A DNA stretch of 64,000 bases from Lampropedia puyangensis (GTDB lineage: Bacteria > Pseudomonadota > Gammaproteobacteria > Burkholderiales > Burkholderiaceae_C), in contig NZ_STFG01000010.1 of NCBI RefSeq assembly GCF_004833285.1, forward strand, positions 62,001-126,000, in the 5' to 3' direction. The translations under genes were made by a program, and so were the position numbers. Shown here one piece after another: positions 44,134-52,805 of the stretch. The notes beneath the pieces are model-generated. The model searched no databases. It was not told where the DNA came from and was given only the letters and a program-made list of their open reading frames with translations. Position 1 is the first letter of the stretch, and the number at the start of each line of letters is the position of its first letter.

Positions 44134-45737
44134 ACGCCTCGCACCCCATAGCCAATCAGGCCAGTCCCGATCACGCATTGCACAGCATAGTGACCACTGC
44201 CGCACAACACCCAACGGATATGGCGACATGCCCCGCGCCAAATGCACCCGTCAATCGCCGCAGCATGCTGCGAGCCAGTGTACTGCTTTGCGCCTTGAGT
44301 GTTGAGCATGTTGCAATGGCACAAATCAGCCAACGCCATCAACCCACCACCGCTGAGAAAGGCAAGAAAAATGGCATTGTTGCCGTTCGGATTTGGCCAG
44401 CACCAGAATACTCGCGTGTAACGATTGAGTCTGACGAAGAGCTTGAGGCCACTTACGACTTTGCCAAAGACCAGCCCCCGCGCTTGTTCGTCGACATCAA
44501 AAATCTTCTCCTTGGCCCAGAACTGCGCAATATGGAAACACGCGTGCAGGCTGACGATCCCAACATTGCAGCCATCCGCATTGCGCAGAACTCTCCCACC
44601 ATCGTTCGCATGGTGCTCGACCTGAAACAAAACGTTCGCCCAGAAGTCTTCACGCTTAAGCCTATTGCGCCTTACCGGTATAGGCTAGTGTTTGACTTAT
44701 ACCCTGCACGTGCGATTGACCCGATGCAGCAGTTGATTGAGGAACGCCTCAAAACCATTGCGGAAGCACCTGATACAGCGGCCAGCCATCCATCAGCAGA
44801 GCCTGCGCCGCCTACGCCAGCCCCAGCCCCAACAGGGTCTGATTCTTTAGATGGATGGTTTGAACAGCACGGATCATCCACACCACCACCAAGCCCTAAG
44901 CCACCGCCGCCTGCTCCCAGCCCTACACCTGCGCCTGTACCGCCGCCGCCAGCCCCCGTTCCAGCGCCGCCGCCCAGGCCCGCACCAAGCGCTCCTGCGA
45001 CCAGTAAACAAACAGACCGCATTTATATTGTCGCGCTTGACCCCGGGCACGGCGGCGAAGACCCTGGCGCCATTGGCCAAGCCAAAACTTTTGAGAAACA
45101 CGTGGTGCTGGCCATTGCACAGCAGGTTCGAGACCGACTCAATCGATCCCGCGTCAATGGGGTTCCTCTGCAAGCATTTATGACGCGCGACCGAGATTTT
45201 TTTGTGCCGTTGGCCTCGCGTGTTGAAAGAACCCGGCGCGTGCAAGCCGACCTCTTTGTCAGCATCCACGCTGATGCAGCAGAAAACTTTAGCGCCAATG
45301 GCGCCAGCGTCTATGCACTCAGTCAACGGGGTGCCACCAGCACTGCCGCGCGCTTGCTGGCCGAAAAGGAAAACCTCTCGGATGCTATTGGCGGGCTCAA
45401 TATCAACAACGCTGATCGCCATGTGCAAAGCACGTTGGCAGACATGAGTATTTCAGCCCAAATTCGCGACAGTCTTATTTTGGGTGCGCTCATGCGACAA
45501 GAAATTGCCAAATACACGCGCGTACGCGGCAATAAAGTTGAGCAAGCAAACTTCGCAGTACTGCGCAACCCTGACACACCCAGCATCTTGGTGGAAACAG
45601 GCTTCATCAGTAACCGAAGTGAAGAGCAGCTCCTGCGCTCAACATCCCATCAAGCCAAACTAGCCGATGCCATTGCGGCTGGCATCATGACCTACCTCAA
45701 AACACACCCACCATTACCGCGCGTGCGAAGCGTGTAA
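44121..45737 (+). CDS. amiC: N-acetylmuramoyl-L-alanine amidase AmiC-type
   Basis: This 538-residue periplasmic cell-separation amidase cleaves the stem peptide from muramic acid. An N-terminal twin-arginine-like signal (NRRSMLRASVLLCALSVEHV) starts at about residue 45, so translation could begin later than 44121. An AMIN domain covers about 85-200 (VRIWPAPEYSRVTIESDEEL onward). A very proline-rich linker spans about 225-295. The Amidase_3 domain has zinc ligands in ALDPGHGGEDPGAIG, the catalytic-region SIHADAAE and ETGFISNRSEEQLL. It is coupled to tsaE, a common pairing. Confidence 0.94.
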   Translation: MRSVNASHPIANQASPDHALHSIVTTAAQHPTDMATCPAPNAPVNRRSMLRASVLLCALSVEHVAMAQISQRHQPTTAEKGKKNGIVAVRIWPAPEYSRVTIESDEELEATYDFAKDQPPRLFVDIKNLLLGPELRNMETRVQADDPNIAAIRIAQNSPTIVRMVLDLKQNVRPEVFTLKPIAPYRYRLVFDLYPARAIDPMQQLIEERLKTIAEAPDTAASHPSAEPAPPTPAPAPTGSDSLDGWFEQHGSSTPPPSPKPPPPAPSPTPAPVPPPPAPVPAPPPRPAPSAPATSKQTDRIYIVALDPGHGGEDPGAIGQAKTFEKHVVLAIAQQVRDRLNRSRVNGVPLQAFMTRDRDFFVPLASRVERTRRVQADLFVSIHADAAENFSANGASVYALSQRGATSTAARLLAEKENLSDAIGGLNINNADRHVQSTLADMSISAQIRDSLILGALMRQEIAKYTRVRGNKVEQANFAVLRNPDTPSILVETGFISNRSEEQLLRSTSHQAKLADAIAAGIMTYLKTHPPLPRVRSV

Positions 45738-45786
45738 TCAGAGAAACGGCGGTTGCTCCGCGTCTAAGCGGCTATATAAGTCTCAG

Positions 45787-45822
45787 AAAAAAGCCTCTAG
45801 ACGATCACATCTAGAGGCTTTT
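45787..45822. terminator. Bidirectional terminator after amiC
   Basis: AAAAGCCTCTAG at 45789-45800 pairs with CTAGAGGCTTTT at 45811-45822 around a ten-base loop. It serves the converging amiC and pil/lipoprotein transcripts. Confidence 0.9.
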
Positions 45823-45868
45823 CAACATAGCCAATACTCAACTAGATTGACTTTGACTTGCTCATCCC

Positions 45869-47503
45869 TTAATTACAGACAGCACCATTGCGGTTCAGGG
45901 TAAACCGTGCCATGGTTGAAATACTTTCAGTACCCGATGTCAACGTAACTAAAAAGCCATATCCACGGTCAGTGTAAGTCGTTGTGGTCACTGGAGTTGC
46001 AGGCGGTTCTGGATTTGTTGTCGTGACGGTCACATTCAAATCATCACACGTCAATGCTCGGTTAGAACGAATTTGCGCGTTGGTTGCATCAAAGCTCAAG
46101 AAGCTCGGCAACTCAGAAACAGACCACGTGTAAGTACCGGTTCCGCCCTTGGCAGACAAGGCCTGCAAATAGGCAATTCCAACAGATGCGTTCGCCATTG
46201 CACAGGTATCCGTTGCTTCAGCACCACCAGTGCAAACAATCGCCAAACCACTATCGTATGGCTCAACATTAATGGTGATATTGGCTGTCACCCGTTGGTT
46301 AGCAGGGAATGGGAAGGTATTCGCAGCAGAATCACTAACCACCATTTTGATACGATTGGAACCAAGAGTCGTTGGCGTGCCAGAAATAACTCCGTTGCTA
46401 CCCAAGGTCAGACCAGCAGGCAAAGTACCATTGCCAACACTCCATAGATATGGAGGAATACCACCGGCCGCATTCAAGACTTCTGAAAACGGTCGATTCA
46501 AATGCGCTGTGTAAGTGGCATCTTCAAAAACCAGTGCCGAAGGCGCAGTGAAGTCAGGAATATGATCCAAAGCCCAGACAACAGCACGATGCGTCACCGC
46601 TTCCTGAATACCGTTATCAACATTATTGTCCGCACGATCAGCCTCGACCAACAGATCGATACGCCCTGGCTGATTTCCGCTAACTACCGTATACGTTGCA
46701 CGTCCAGTCACAGTTGGAACCAGAATTGATTTCCCGCTAGCCGTGCCACCAGCCCTCAAACTAGCGCCATTGCCAGCAGCACTAGTTGGCAAAATGGTGA
46801 CACGCACATTATTGCCAGTTGGCTTAGATACGGGTTGACCGAAATCATCAAACACTGAAGACTGCATCGTCAGCTGCTTGGTAATACCTGTTGTTCCCGC
46901 AACCACATTTTGCGTCAGCATATATCCCATACCACCAACCTCAGTGGTCTCGATATAACTACCGGACGGATTTCCACCGTAGTCTCCCACCTTAATGGAG
47001 ATTTCTGCTACACGATCTTGGTTATTTTCGAGCGTACAACGAATTTTTGCGGTACCCGCACTATTAGACGCATGAAAGTGGAAACTAGCAGAACCAGAGT
47101 TCGCCCCCAAAACAATACTACGGCTAGCCATAATATTGTCATTTTCATCCTTAGGATCTTCTCCGTTTAGATAATAAAGAGCGCCTACCTCAAGGCCTTC
47201 CACGATCGCACAAGCAAAATCACCACTAGGGACAGGTCGATTTGCAGTAATTGCATCAATATAAAGTGCTGTAGTGAATGGACCATCCTTCGCAGAAATA
47301 TTTGGTCCAACGTGCATCAGATTCAAAGGCAGCTCAACTTTAGGAGTGCCATCAGCACGTGTTTCGGCACGCAACGTCAAATCGTAGGGCTGATTAGGAT
47401 TACTCCCGCCACTTCCACCGCCACCGCCACATGCTCCGAGCAGCAAAGTTATTGCAGAGACGGCACCAAGTACACATCCCTTTTTCAATCCATATAAGCT
47501 CAT
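45869..47503 (-). CDS. Ig-like-domain lipoprotein downstream of pilQ
   Basis: This 544-residue putative lipoprotein starts at 47503, where AAGGAG sits eight bases upstream. The signal MSLYGLKKGCVLGAVSAITL ends at the lipobox LLGAC, followed by GGGGGSGG and Asn-Pro-rich spacing. A putative Ig (He_PIG) repeat is visible: PPYLWSVGNGTLPAGLTLGS with the NGVISGTPTTLGS that follows; a second weaker copy is GTGTYTWSVSELPSFLSFD. Several Cys pairs occur (about 104/162, and later 425/433/479). I do not recognise a function. It lies 39 bases downstream of pilQ on the same strand and is probably co-transcribed, suggesting a surface role linked to type IV pili. Confidence 0.8.
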   Translation of the reverse strand: MSLYGLKKGCVLGAVSAITLLLGACGGGGGSGGSNPNQPYDLTLRAETRADGTPKVELPLNLMHVGPNISAKDGPFTTALYIDAITANRPVPSGDFACAIVEGLEVGALYYLNGEDPKDENDNIMASRSIVLGANSGSASFHFHASNSAGTAKIRCTLENNQDRVAEISIKVGDYGGNPSGSYIETTEVGGMGYMLTQNVVAGTTGITKQLTMQSSVFDDFGQPVSKPTGNNVRVTILPTSAAGNGASLRAGGTASGKSILVPTVTGRATYTVVSGNQPGRIDLLVEADRADNNVDNGIQEAVTHRAVVWALDHIPDFTAPSALVFEDATYTAHLNRPFSEVLNAAGGIPPYLWSVGNGTLPAGLTLGSNGVISGTPTTLGSNRIKMVVSDSAANTFPFPANQRVTANITINVEPYDSGLAIVCTGGAEATDTCAMANASVGIAYLQALSAKGGTGTYTWSVSELPSFLSFDATNAQIRSNRALTCDDLNVTVTTTNPEPPATPVTTTTYTDRGYGFLVTLTSGTESISTMARFTLNRNGAVCN

Positions 47504-47542
47504 CAAAAACTCCTTAAACCTATCCAATTCAATACTTCACAA

Positions 47543-49693
47543 TCAACGCCGCATTGTATTTTGATCTGTCACGATCTTAGGTGTGATAAACACCATCAAT
47601 TCACTCTTTTGTGTAGTTCGGGTGGTCGATTTAAATAAACGCCCAGCAATAGGCAAATCACCAAGAAATGGTACTTTTGTTTCGCCGGTTGATTCAATCA
47701 ACTCAAAAATACCGCCAATCACGACTGTCCCACCATTTTCAACCAAAACCTGTGTTGTCACCTTTTTGGTATCAATAGAAACTGTATCGCCAGAAATAGT
47801 AGGACTATCTTTATTCACTTCCAGATCGAGAATCACATTACCTTCAGGGGTAATTTGTGGCGTAACCCCCAATCGCATCACTGCTTTTTTGAACTCCACA
47901 GTTGTTGCACCATTGGGCGCTGTCGATGTGTAGGGAATTTCGGTACCTTGCTCAATAAATGCCTCAACTTGGTCTGCAGTCACTATTCGTGGGCTAGATA
48001 TCACACGTCCCTCACCAGTACTCTCTAAAGCCGACAATTCCAAATTCAGAAAACGATTGGCTGCAGAATTAAAAATTGACAATGCAAAACTTGCAGCAGC
48101 AGTATTACCAATACCAGAAGCTCCAAAATTAAAAAATTGCCCTGAACTACTAGATCCTGAACCTGCTCCTGAACTCGTCAGCACATTGCCGTAGTTACCG
48201 CCAATCACAACACGGTTATCCCCTCCGATGTTGTAACCACCTTCCCCTCCTCGTTCAGCGCGCAGATCATTACCACCCAGGCGAACACCAAGGTTACGGC
48301 CAAAATTATCCGTAGCCTCTACAATGCGGGCCTCAATCAACACTTGACGCACAGGAATATCCCAACTGGCTATCAGCCGTGCGACTTCTTCAAGCCGTGA
48401 AGGGGTATCAGTCACAAACAACTGATTGGTTCTTTTCTCAGCAATGGCTGAGCCTCTCTCAGTCAGGAAACGATTATTTCGTTGGTCTGTGCTTCCAGAA
48501 GAATTAGAGGAAATCAATTGCTCTGCTATATACTCAGATCTTGCATAATTGAGTTGAAAAATCTGCGTCCTAAGCGGCTCCAACTTCTCTAAAGCCAACT
48601 TAGCCTCGAAATCCTTTTGTCGTCGCGCATCAAGTTCATCCTTTGGGGCAACCCATAAGACATTTCCATTCTTCTCGTACCCTAAACTTTTCGAGTCGAG
48701 AATAATTTGCAATGCCTGATCCCAAGGTACATCTTGCAAACGCAGCGTTAATGACCCCTGAACAGAATCAGAAGTCACGATATTGAAGTTGGTAAAATCT
48801 GCAATGACTTGCAGCAAAGATCGAATCTCAATATTCTGAAAATTCAAAGATAGCTTTTCGCCAGAAAAGCCAACCCCTTGCGTCAATTTAGTCGGATCAG
48901 GCTCAACCTTGCGAACCTCGAGCACGTACTGACCATCCGCTTGATAGGCACTTTGCGTCCAATCACCGCTAACTTCGACCTCCACCAGCGTTGAATTGCC
49001 TACTTGCCTAGCTTGCAAAAATTGAACTGGCGTCCCGAAATCAGTGACATCCAATCGATTTCGAAGCGCGGCTGAAAGTGTAGAGTTTGGAATTTCGAGA
49101 ACAATTTTCCGCCCCTCTTGACGCAGGTCAACATCAGAAGCATCACCAGGCATACTGAGAATAACTCGCCCAGCACCATCAACGCCTTTACGAAAATCCA
49201 AATTCTGCAAACTATTCTGAGCCGACTGTACCGATTGGAGCTTATCTGAATGACCTACACCCAAGCTCTTACTAGCCACAGAATGGCCAACCGAGTTGGA
49301 ATTCAGCAACACGGATACTGTATTACCTGAGCGTTGAATCTGGTATGTAGCAGTTTCACGCAAATTAAGTACCACACGAGAACGATCCCCTGACTCAATG
49401 GCATGGATTGAACGCAAATTCCCTTGATTCACCTCAACATTTTGCCTGCCAGACTTGACGTTAACCGATGGAAAATCTAAAGATATACGAGCAGGAGACT
49501 GAACAACAAAAGCAACTGGATCAAAATCAATCGGCTGATCAAGTTGAATTTGAACCAACTCTCGCCCATCCCGCTGAGCCCCAGACACAGAGACGATATC
49601 AACAGCGAAGGCATTTAAAACAGATGAAACACAGCCAACAAAAATTAAAGTTTTTATTAGCGGCGTATATTTTGTGAGTTTTTTTTCGCACAT
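47543..49693 (-). CDS. pilQ: Type IV pilus secretin PilQ
   Basis: This 716-residue outer-membrane secretin is the channel through which the pilus exits. After a signal peptide there are AMIN-type domains (about residues 28-260), then a secretin/TonB N0 domain (LNFQNIEIRSLLQVIADFTN at about 285). The N1 domain follows (YARSEYIAEQLIS to VTDTPSRLEEVARLI). The secretin core contains VLIEARIVEATDNFGRNLGV. A Gly/Ser-rich loop (about 500-530) and the C-terminal VENGGTVVIGGIFE and KVPFLGDLPIAGRLFK motifs complete it. Base composition is A+T rich relative to flanks. Confidence 0.96.
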   Translation of the reverse strand: MCEKKLTKYTPLIKTLIFVGCVSSVLNAFAVDIVSVSGAQRDGRELVQIQLDQPIDFDPVAFVVQSPARISLDFPSVNVKSGRQNVEVNQGNLRSIHAIESGDRSRVVLNLRETATYQIQRSGNTVSVLLNSNSVGHSVASKSLGVGHSDKLQSVQSAQNSLQNLDFRKGVDGAGRVILSMPGDASDVDLRQEGRKIVLEIPNSTLSAALRNRLDVTDFGTPVQFLQARQVGNSTLVEVEVSGDWTQSAYQADGQYVLEVRKVEPDPTKLTQGVGFSGEKLSLNFQNIEIRSLLQVIADFTNFNIVTSDSVQGSLTLRLQDVPWDQALQIILDSKSLGYEKNGNVLWVAPKDELDARRQKDFEAKLALEKLEPLRTQIFQLNYARSEYIAEQLISSNSSGSTDQRNNRFLTERGSAIAEKRTNQLFVTDTPSRLEEVARLIASWDIPVRQVLIEARIVEATDNFGRNLGVRLGGNDLRAERGGEGGYNIGGDNRVVIGGNYGNVLTSSGAGSGSSSSGQFFNFGASGIGNTAAASFALSIFNSAANRFLNLELSALESTGEGRVISSPRIVTADQVEAFIEQGTEIPYTSTAPNGATTVEFKKAVMRLGVTPQITPEGNVILDLEVNKDSPTISGDTVSIDTKKVTTQVLVENGGTVVIGGIFELIESTGETKVPFLGDLPIAGRLFKSTTRTTQKSELMVFITPKIVTDQNTMRR

Positions 49694-49705
49694 TCTCTTA
49701 TTCCT

Positions 49706-50239
49706 TTACTCTTGCAGTTCCAGCAACGTTGATCTTTCGGACCATTCCCCCGTCGCATCTTGCACCACCTCATGCAACTGCAACTGCGATTCAGATATAT
49801 CCTCAATTTTCCCGTAGTTCTGTCCCAAATAACTACCTACATTAACTTGATATAAATGTTGTTCAACTTCAAGCAGTGCTGTCGGCCGCCCTTCTTTCTC
49901 CATAAATCCAACCATCTTTATGGAGTCCAAGGGGTAAGCTTCTAAAACTTCCTTACGGCGATTGATATGCATTGCAATGAGGCTGTTATCACCCTTAACT
50001 TTCTCTTGCGCAAAAATTCTTGCTAATTTAGCAACAGAAAAAGGGTCTTCTACTTGTGCGGCATCATAGTCTGCAGGAACAAATACTGTAGGAGCTTGCA
50101 AGGGAGCCACTCTCGGAACGGCTTGACTTTTTTCTCGTGCCATCCAAGAAAGCACCTCATCCTCCCGGGACTCCACGCAACCAGAAGCAAAAACAGCCAT
50201 CAGCAGCATAAGAGAAAAGTGCAAAAACCTTTTAATCAT
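49706..50239 (-). CDS. pilP: Type IV pilus lipoprotein PilP
   Basis: This 177-residue inner-membrane lipoprotein links PilNO to PilQ. The signal MIKRFLHFSLMLLMAVFA ends at SGC, and DEVLSWMAREKSQAVPRVAP follows. The C-terminal beta domain has the pattern MVGFMEKEGRPTALLEV and NVGSYLGQNYGKIEDISESQ. It lies 12 bases upstream of pilQ. Confidence 0.94.
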   Translation of the reverse strand: MIKRFLHFSLMLLMAVFASGCVESREDEVLSWMAREKSQAVPRVAPLQAPTVFVPADYDAAQVEDPFSVAKLARIFAQEKVKGDNSLIAMHINRRKEVLEAYPLDSIKMVGFMEKEGRPTALLEVEQHLYQVNVGSYLGQNYGKIEDISESQLQLHEVVQDATGEWSERSTLLELQE

Positions 50240-50275
50240 GAAATTTAATTCCTATACCACATAAGTTATTACTTT

Positions 50276-50890
50276 TTATTTTGAATTCTTCGTGCGCTGC
50301 TGCTCTTCCAAACTCAAGTAGCGATAAGTTTTTATTCCCGCCCTCATGGAAAGCAAGTTTCCCTGTGAAGACTTAGACAAATCAAGATCACCAATCGTCA
50401 CGATCCTAGACAAATGGGCGACATCCGATGCAAACTGAGCAATCGCATCATAGGATCCAGTCACCGATATTTCAATTGGCTGTTCCGCATAATATTCCTT
50501 AACCTGAGGTGCTCCCGGCTTAAAAACATCAAATTGCAACCCCCGACCAATACCCGCCTGGTTAATATCAGACAATAGAGCCGCCATCTCAGCCTGATTA
50601 GGAAGCTGCTTCTCCAAAAGATTCACATACTCGATAACTTGCTCTTTTTGCTTCTTCAACGCATCGAGGTTAATCGCCTTCTTATAGTCACGACTAAAAT
50701 CCTGCCTCAAACTTAACTCAGTTGCACGAGAAGCATCTAGTTCATCTCTAAAACCAGAAAGCCACAAAAACCATAATAAAACTGCAACAAAAATCGCAAC
50801 AAAGAAAAACAAAAACAAGCGCGGAACAATAGGCCAAACCCAAGGGTCTCGACCACTGGTTTGCTGAAATTGCGACAGCCATTTATTCAT
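50276..50890 (-). CDS. pilO: Type IV pilus alignment protein PilO
   Basis: This 204-residue inner-membrane protein has a short cytosolic N-terminus, one membrane helix (about residues 24-47, FLFFFVAIFVAVLLWFLWL) and a coiled-coil stretch. A ferredoxin-like periplasmic domain follows. QAEMAALLSDINQAGIGRGL and the VTGSYDAIAQFASDVAHLSR segment are typical. It forms the alignment complex with PilM, PilN and PilP. Confidence 0.93.
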   Translation of the reverse strand: MNKWLSQFQQTSGRDPWVWPIVPRLFLFFFVAIFVAVLLWFLWLSGFRDELDASRATELSLRQDFSRDYKKAINLDALKKQKEQVIEYVNLLEKQLPNQAEMAALLSDINQAGIGRGLQFDVFKPGAPQVKEYYAEQPIEISVTGSYDAIAQFASDVAHLSRIVTIGDLDLSKSSQGNLLSMRAGIKTYRYLSLEEQQRTKNSK

Positions 50891-50911
50891 CGATCAATCT
50901 CACTTTAAAAA

Positions 50912-51487
50912 TTAATCTTGCTTAGCAACAGGACTCAACAAGAAGTTCATCGAGAAATCGTAAACACGGCCAAATCTTCCAGAACCGAAATCCATCGATT
51001 TAGATTTTGTCTCAATCAACTGTGGCTTCGAGTTCCATGGCATCTCATCAGATACAACCTTCAGCAAATCAGAAACTGTCTGATTCGACTGCGCAACCCC
51101 CAAAAGAGAAACCTGAGTCCCAACTTTTTTCAACGATGAAATATAACTACCATTCGGTATTTTATTTGCCACTTGGTTAAAAAGTTCGACAGGCGTATTG
51201 CGCTCGGACTGCAAATCCTCTACAGCTTTTTGCCTTGCCTTCAGTGCTGAAATCTCTTGCTCAATAGAGACAACTTCTTTAATCTTCTCTTTCAACCGGG
51301 CATTCTCAGTCCGAATCAATTGATTTGCATTCTCCTGATCAGAAATAAGATACTGAAAATACATATACCCTAAACCAACCATCAAAACGCCAACCAAACC
51401 AGAAAAACCTAAAGAAGCAAAAAAAGCATTTTTCTTAACTTTTTTAGCTTCCTCGCGATGGGGCAATAAATTTATCCGAATCATCAA
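50912..51487 (-). CDS. pilN: Type IV pilus alignment protein PilN
   Basis: This 191-residue membrane protein begins IRINLLPHREEAKK, the conserved N-terminal motif that docks onto PilM. A membrane helix (about residues 27-50) and a coiled coil follow. The start overlaps the pilM stop by four bases. VELFNQVANKIPNGSYISSL begins the periplasmic domain. Confidence 0.94.
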   Translation of the reverse strand: MMIRINLLPHREEAKKVKKNAFFASLGFSGLVGVLMVGLGYMYFQYLISDQENANQLIRTENARLKEKIKEVVSIEQEISALKARQKAVEDLQSERNTPVELFNQVANKIPNGSYISSLKKVGTQVSLLGVAQSNQTVSDLLKVVSDEMPWNSKPQLIETKSKSMDFGSGRFGRVYDFSMNFLLSPVAKQD

Positions 51488-52560
51488 TCAAATCTCCGCA
51501 AAGCCAAGCCCGTAGCAGTCAAATAGGTGGAGGCCTCTTTCATGATATTTTTCATGCGTACGCCCCCCCCCATCTCCATCCCCTCAAAAGGACTGACCAC
51601 TTGACAGGCTGTTTCTGTTGCTTGCGTCACCGCAGCAGCAAGCCCAGCGACAGAACTCCCACCTCCAGCCAAAAGAATGCGATCAACAGCATTGAACTGG
51701 GAACTGGTATAAAAAAGCTGCAATGCTCGGGCAATTTCTTGTGTCAAACCACTCACATAAGGGCGCAGTACAGCGACTGGAAAATCTTCTGGCAAGTCAG
51801 CATTGCGTTTTTTATTTTCAGCTTCCTCAGCTGATATTCCATAGTGACGAGCAATGGCCTGGGTAAGCTGTGCACCGCCAAATGATTGTTCGCGCTCAAA
51901 AAGGATTTCATCACCCTGCGTCACAAGCAAATTACTACTGGCGCCCCCAACCTCAACCAAAGCAACCAAAGGTTGCTCCGATGATTTTGGCCAGCCTTTA
52001 GCCAAGCGGGCTATGGCAACATGCGATGCGTAGGACTCAATGTCCAGCACAGCTGCAGTCAGTCCAGCAGCCTCAGCCAAACCTTGTCTGTCTTGAACCT
52101 TGTCTTTTCGGGATGCCGCAATCAAAATTTCTACATCATCCGAGGAATTTTTTGACGCCCCAACGACACAAAAATCTAAGCTCACCTCATCCAAGGAAAA
52201 TGGAATGTAATGACTCGCCTCGGACTCAACTTGGATTTCCAGCTCTTCATCAGACAGACCTGCTGGCAGAACGATTTTTCGTGTAATGACTGAAGACGAT
52301 GGAAGAGCAAATGCAGCACGCCGGGTTTTCGTCCCGCTTTTCTTCACCAACCTGCGCAGCGCTTCTGCCACTTCATCGAAGTTTTCGATGTTGCCTTCGC
52401 TGACCCAGCCTTTTTCCAGTCGCTCAATGGCAGCACGTTCAACCGTAACTTTCCCGTCACGCGAGCCCCCCAGCTCAACGAGCTTCAAACTGGATGCACT
52501 GATGTCAATCCCCAGCATGGGCTGTTGCCTAGAACCGAACAATGATCTCGGAGAACCCAC
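51484..52560 (-). CDS. pilM: Type IV pilus assembly ATPase-like protein PilM
   Basis: This 358-residue cytosolic actin-like protein is the first gene of the pil operon. The N-terminus MLGIDISASSLKLVELGGS is the phosphate-1 motif. VALVEVGGASSNLLVTQGDE and ILLAGGGSSVAGLAAAVTQA are the corresponding later loops. A PilM-type IIIC insertion lies between. The gene is divergent from the PBP1A gene with 245 bases between them, a placement shared by many proteobacteria. Confidence 0.95.
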   Translation of the reverse strand: MGSPRSLFGSRQQPMLGIDISASSLKLVELGGSRDGKVTVERAAIERLEKGWVSEGNIENFDEVAEALRRLVKKSGTKTRRAAFALPSSSVITRKIVLPAGLSDEELEIQVESEASHYIPFSLDEVSLDFCVVGASKNSSDDVEILIAASRKDKVQDRQGLAEAAGLTAAVLDIESYASHVAIARLAKGWPKSSEQPLVALVEVGGASSNLLVTQGDEILFEREQSFGGAQLTQAIARHYGISAEEAENKKRNADLPEDFPVAVLRPYVSGLTQEIARALQLFYTSSQFNAVDRILLAGGGSSVAGLAAAVTQATETACQVVSPFEGMEMGGGVRMKNIMKEASTYLTATGLALRRFD

Positions 52561-52805
52561 AATAACCCCTTATTTACACGTTAATTAAGAGCAACAAAAC
52601 GTACAATTTGACACGCATCCTATCAGCATGCCAACTGAATGAAAAGAATAAGTTAAGCTGTAAGTTTAAGCCTTGTTGTCAAAAGAATACGAGACTGTCA
52701 TTAATATTTAAGCAAACGATTGTGTTGTATCCTTGCTCGATAAATCTTTAGTTAAACCCACAACAAAAACTAGATAAAACAGGGTTTGCTCTCTCAGTAT
52801 CCATC

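Noticed and set aside
44672-45022. Glycine-rich ORF on the minus strand
   Set aside because: It is the reverse complement of the AmiC proline-rich linker (Pro codons read as Gly), not a separate glycine-rich protein.
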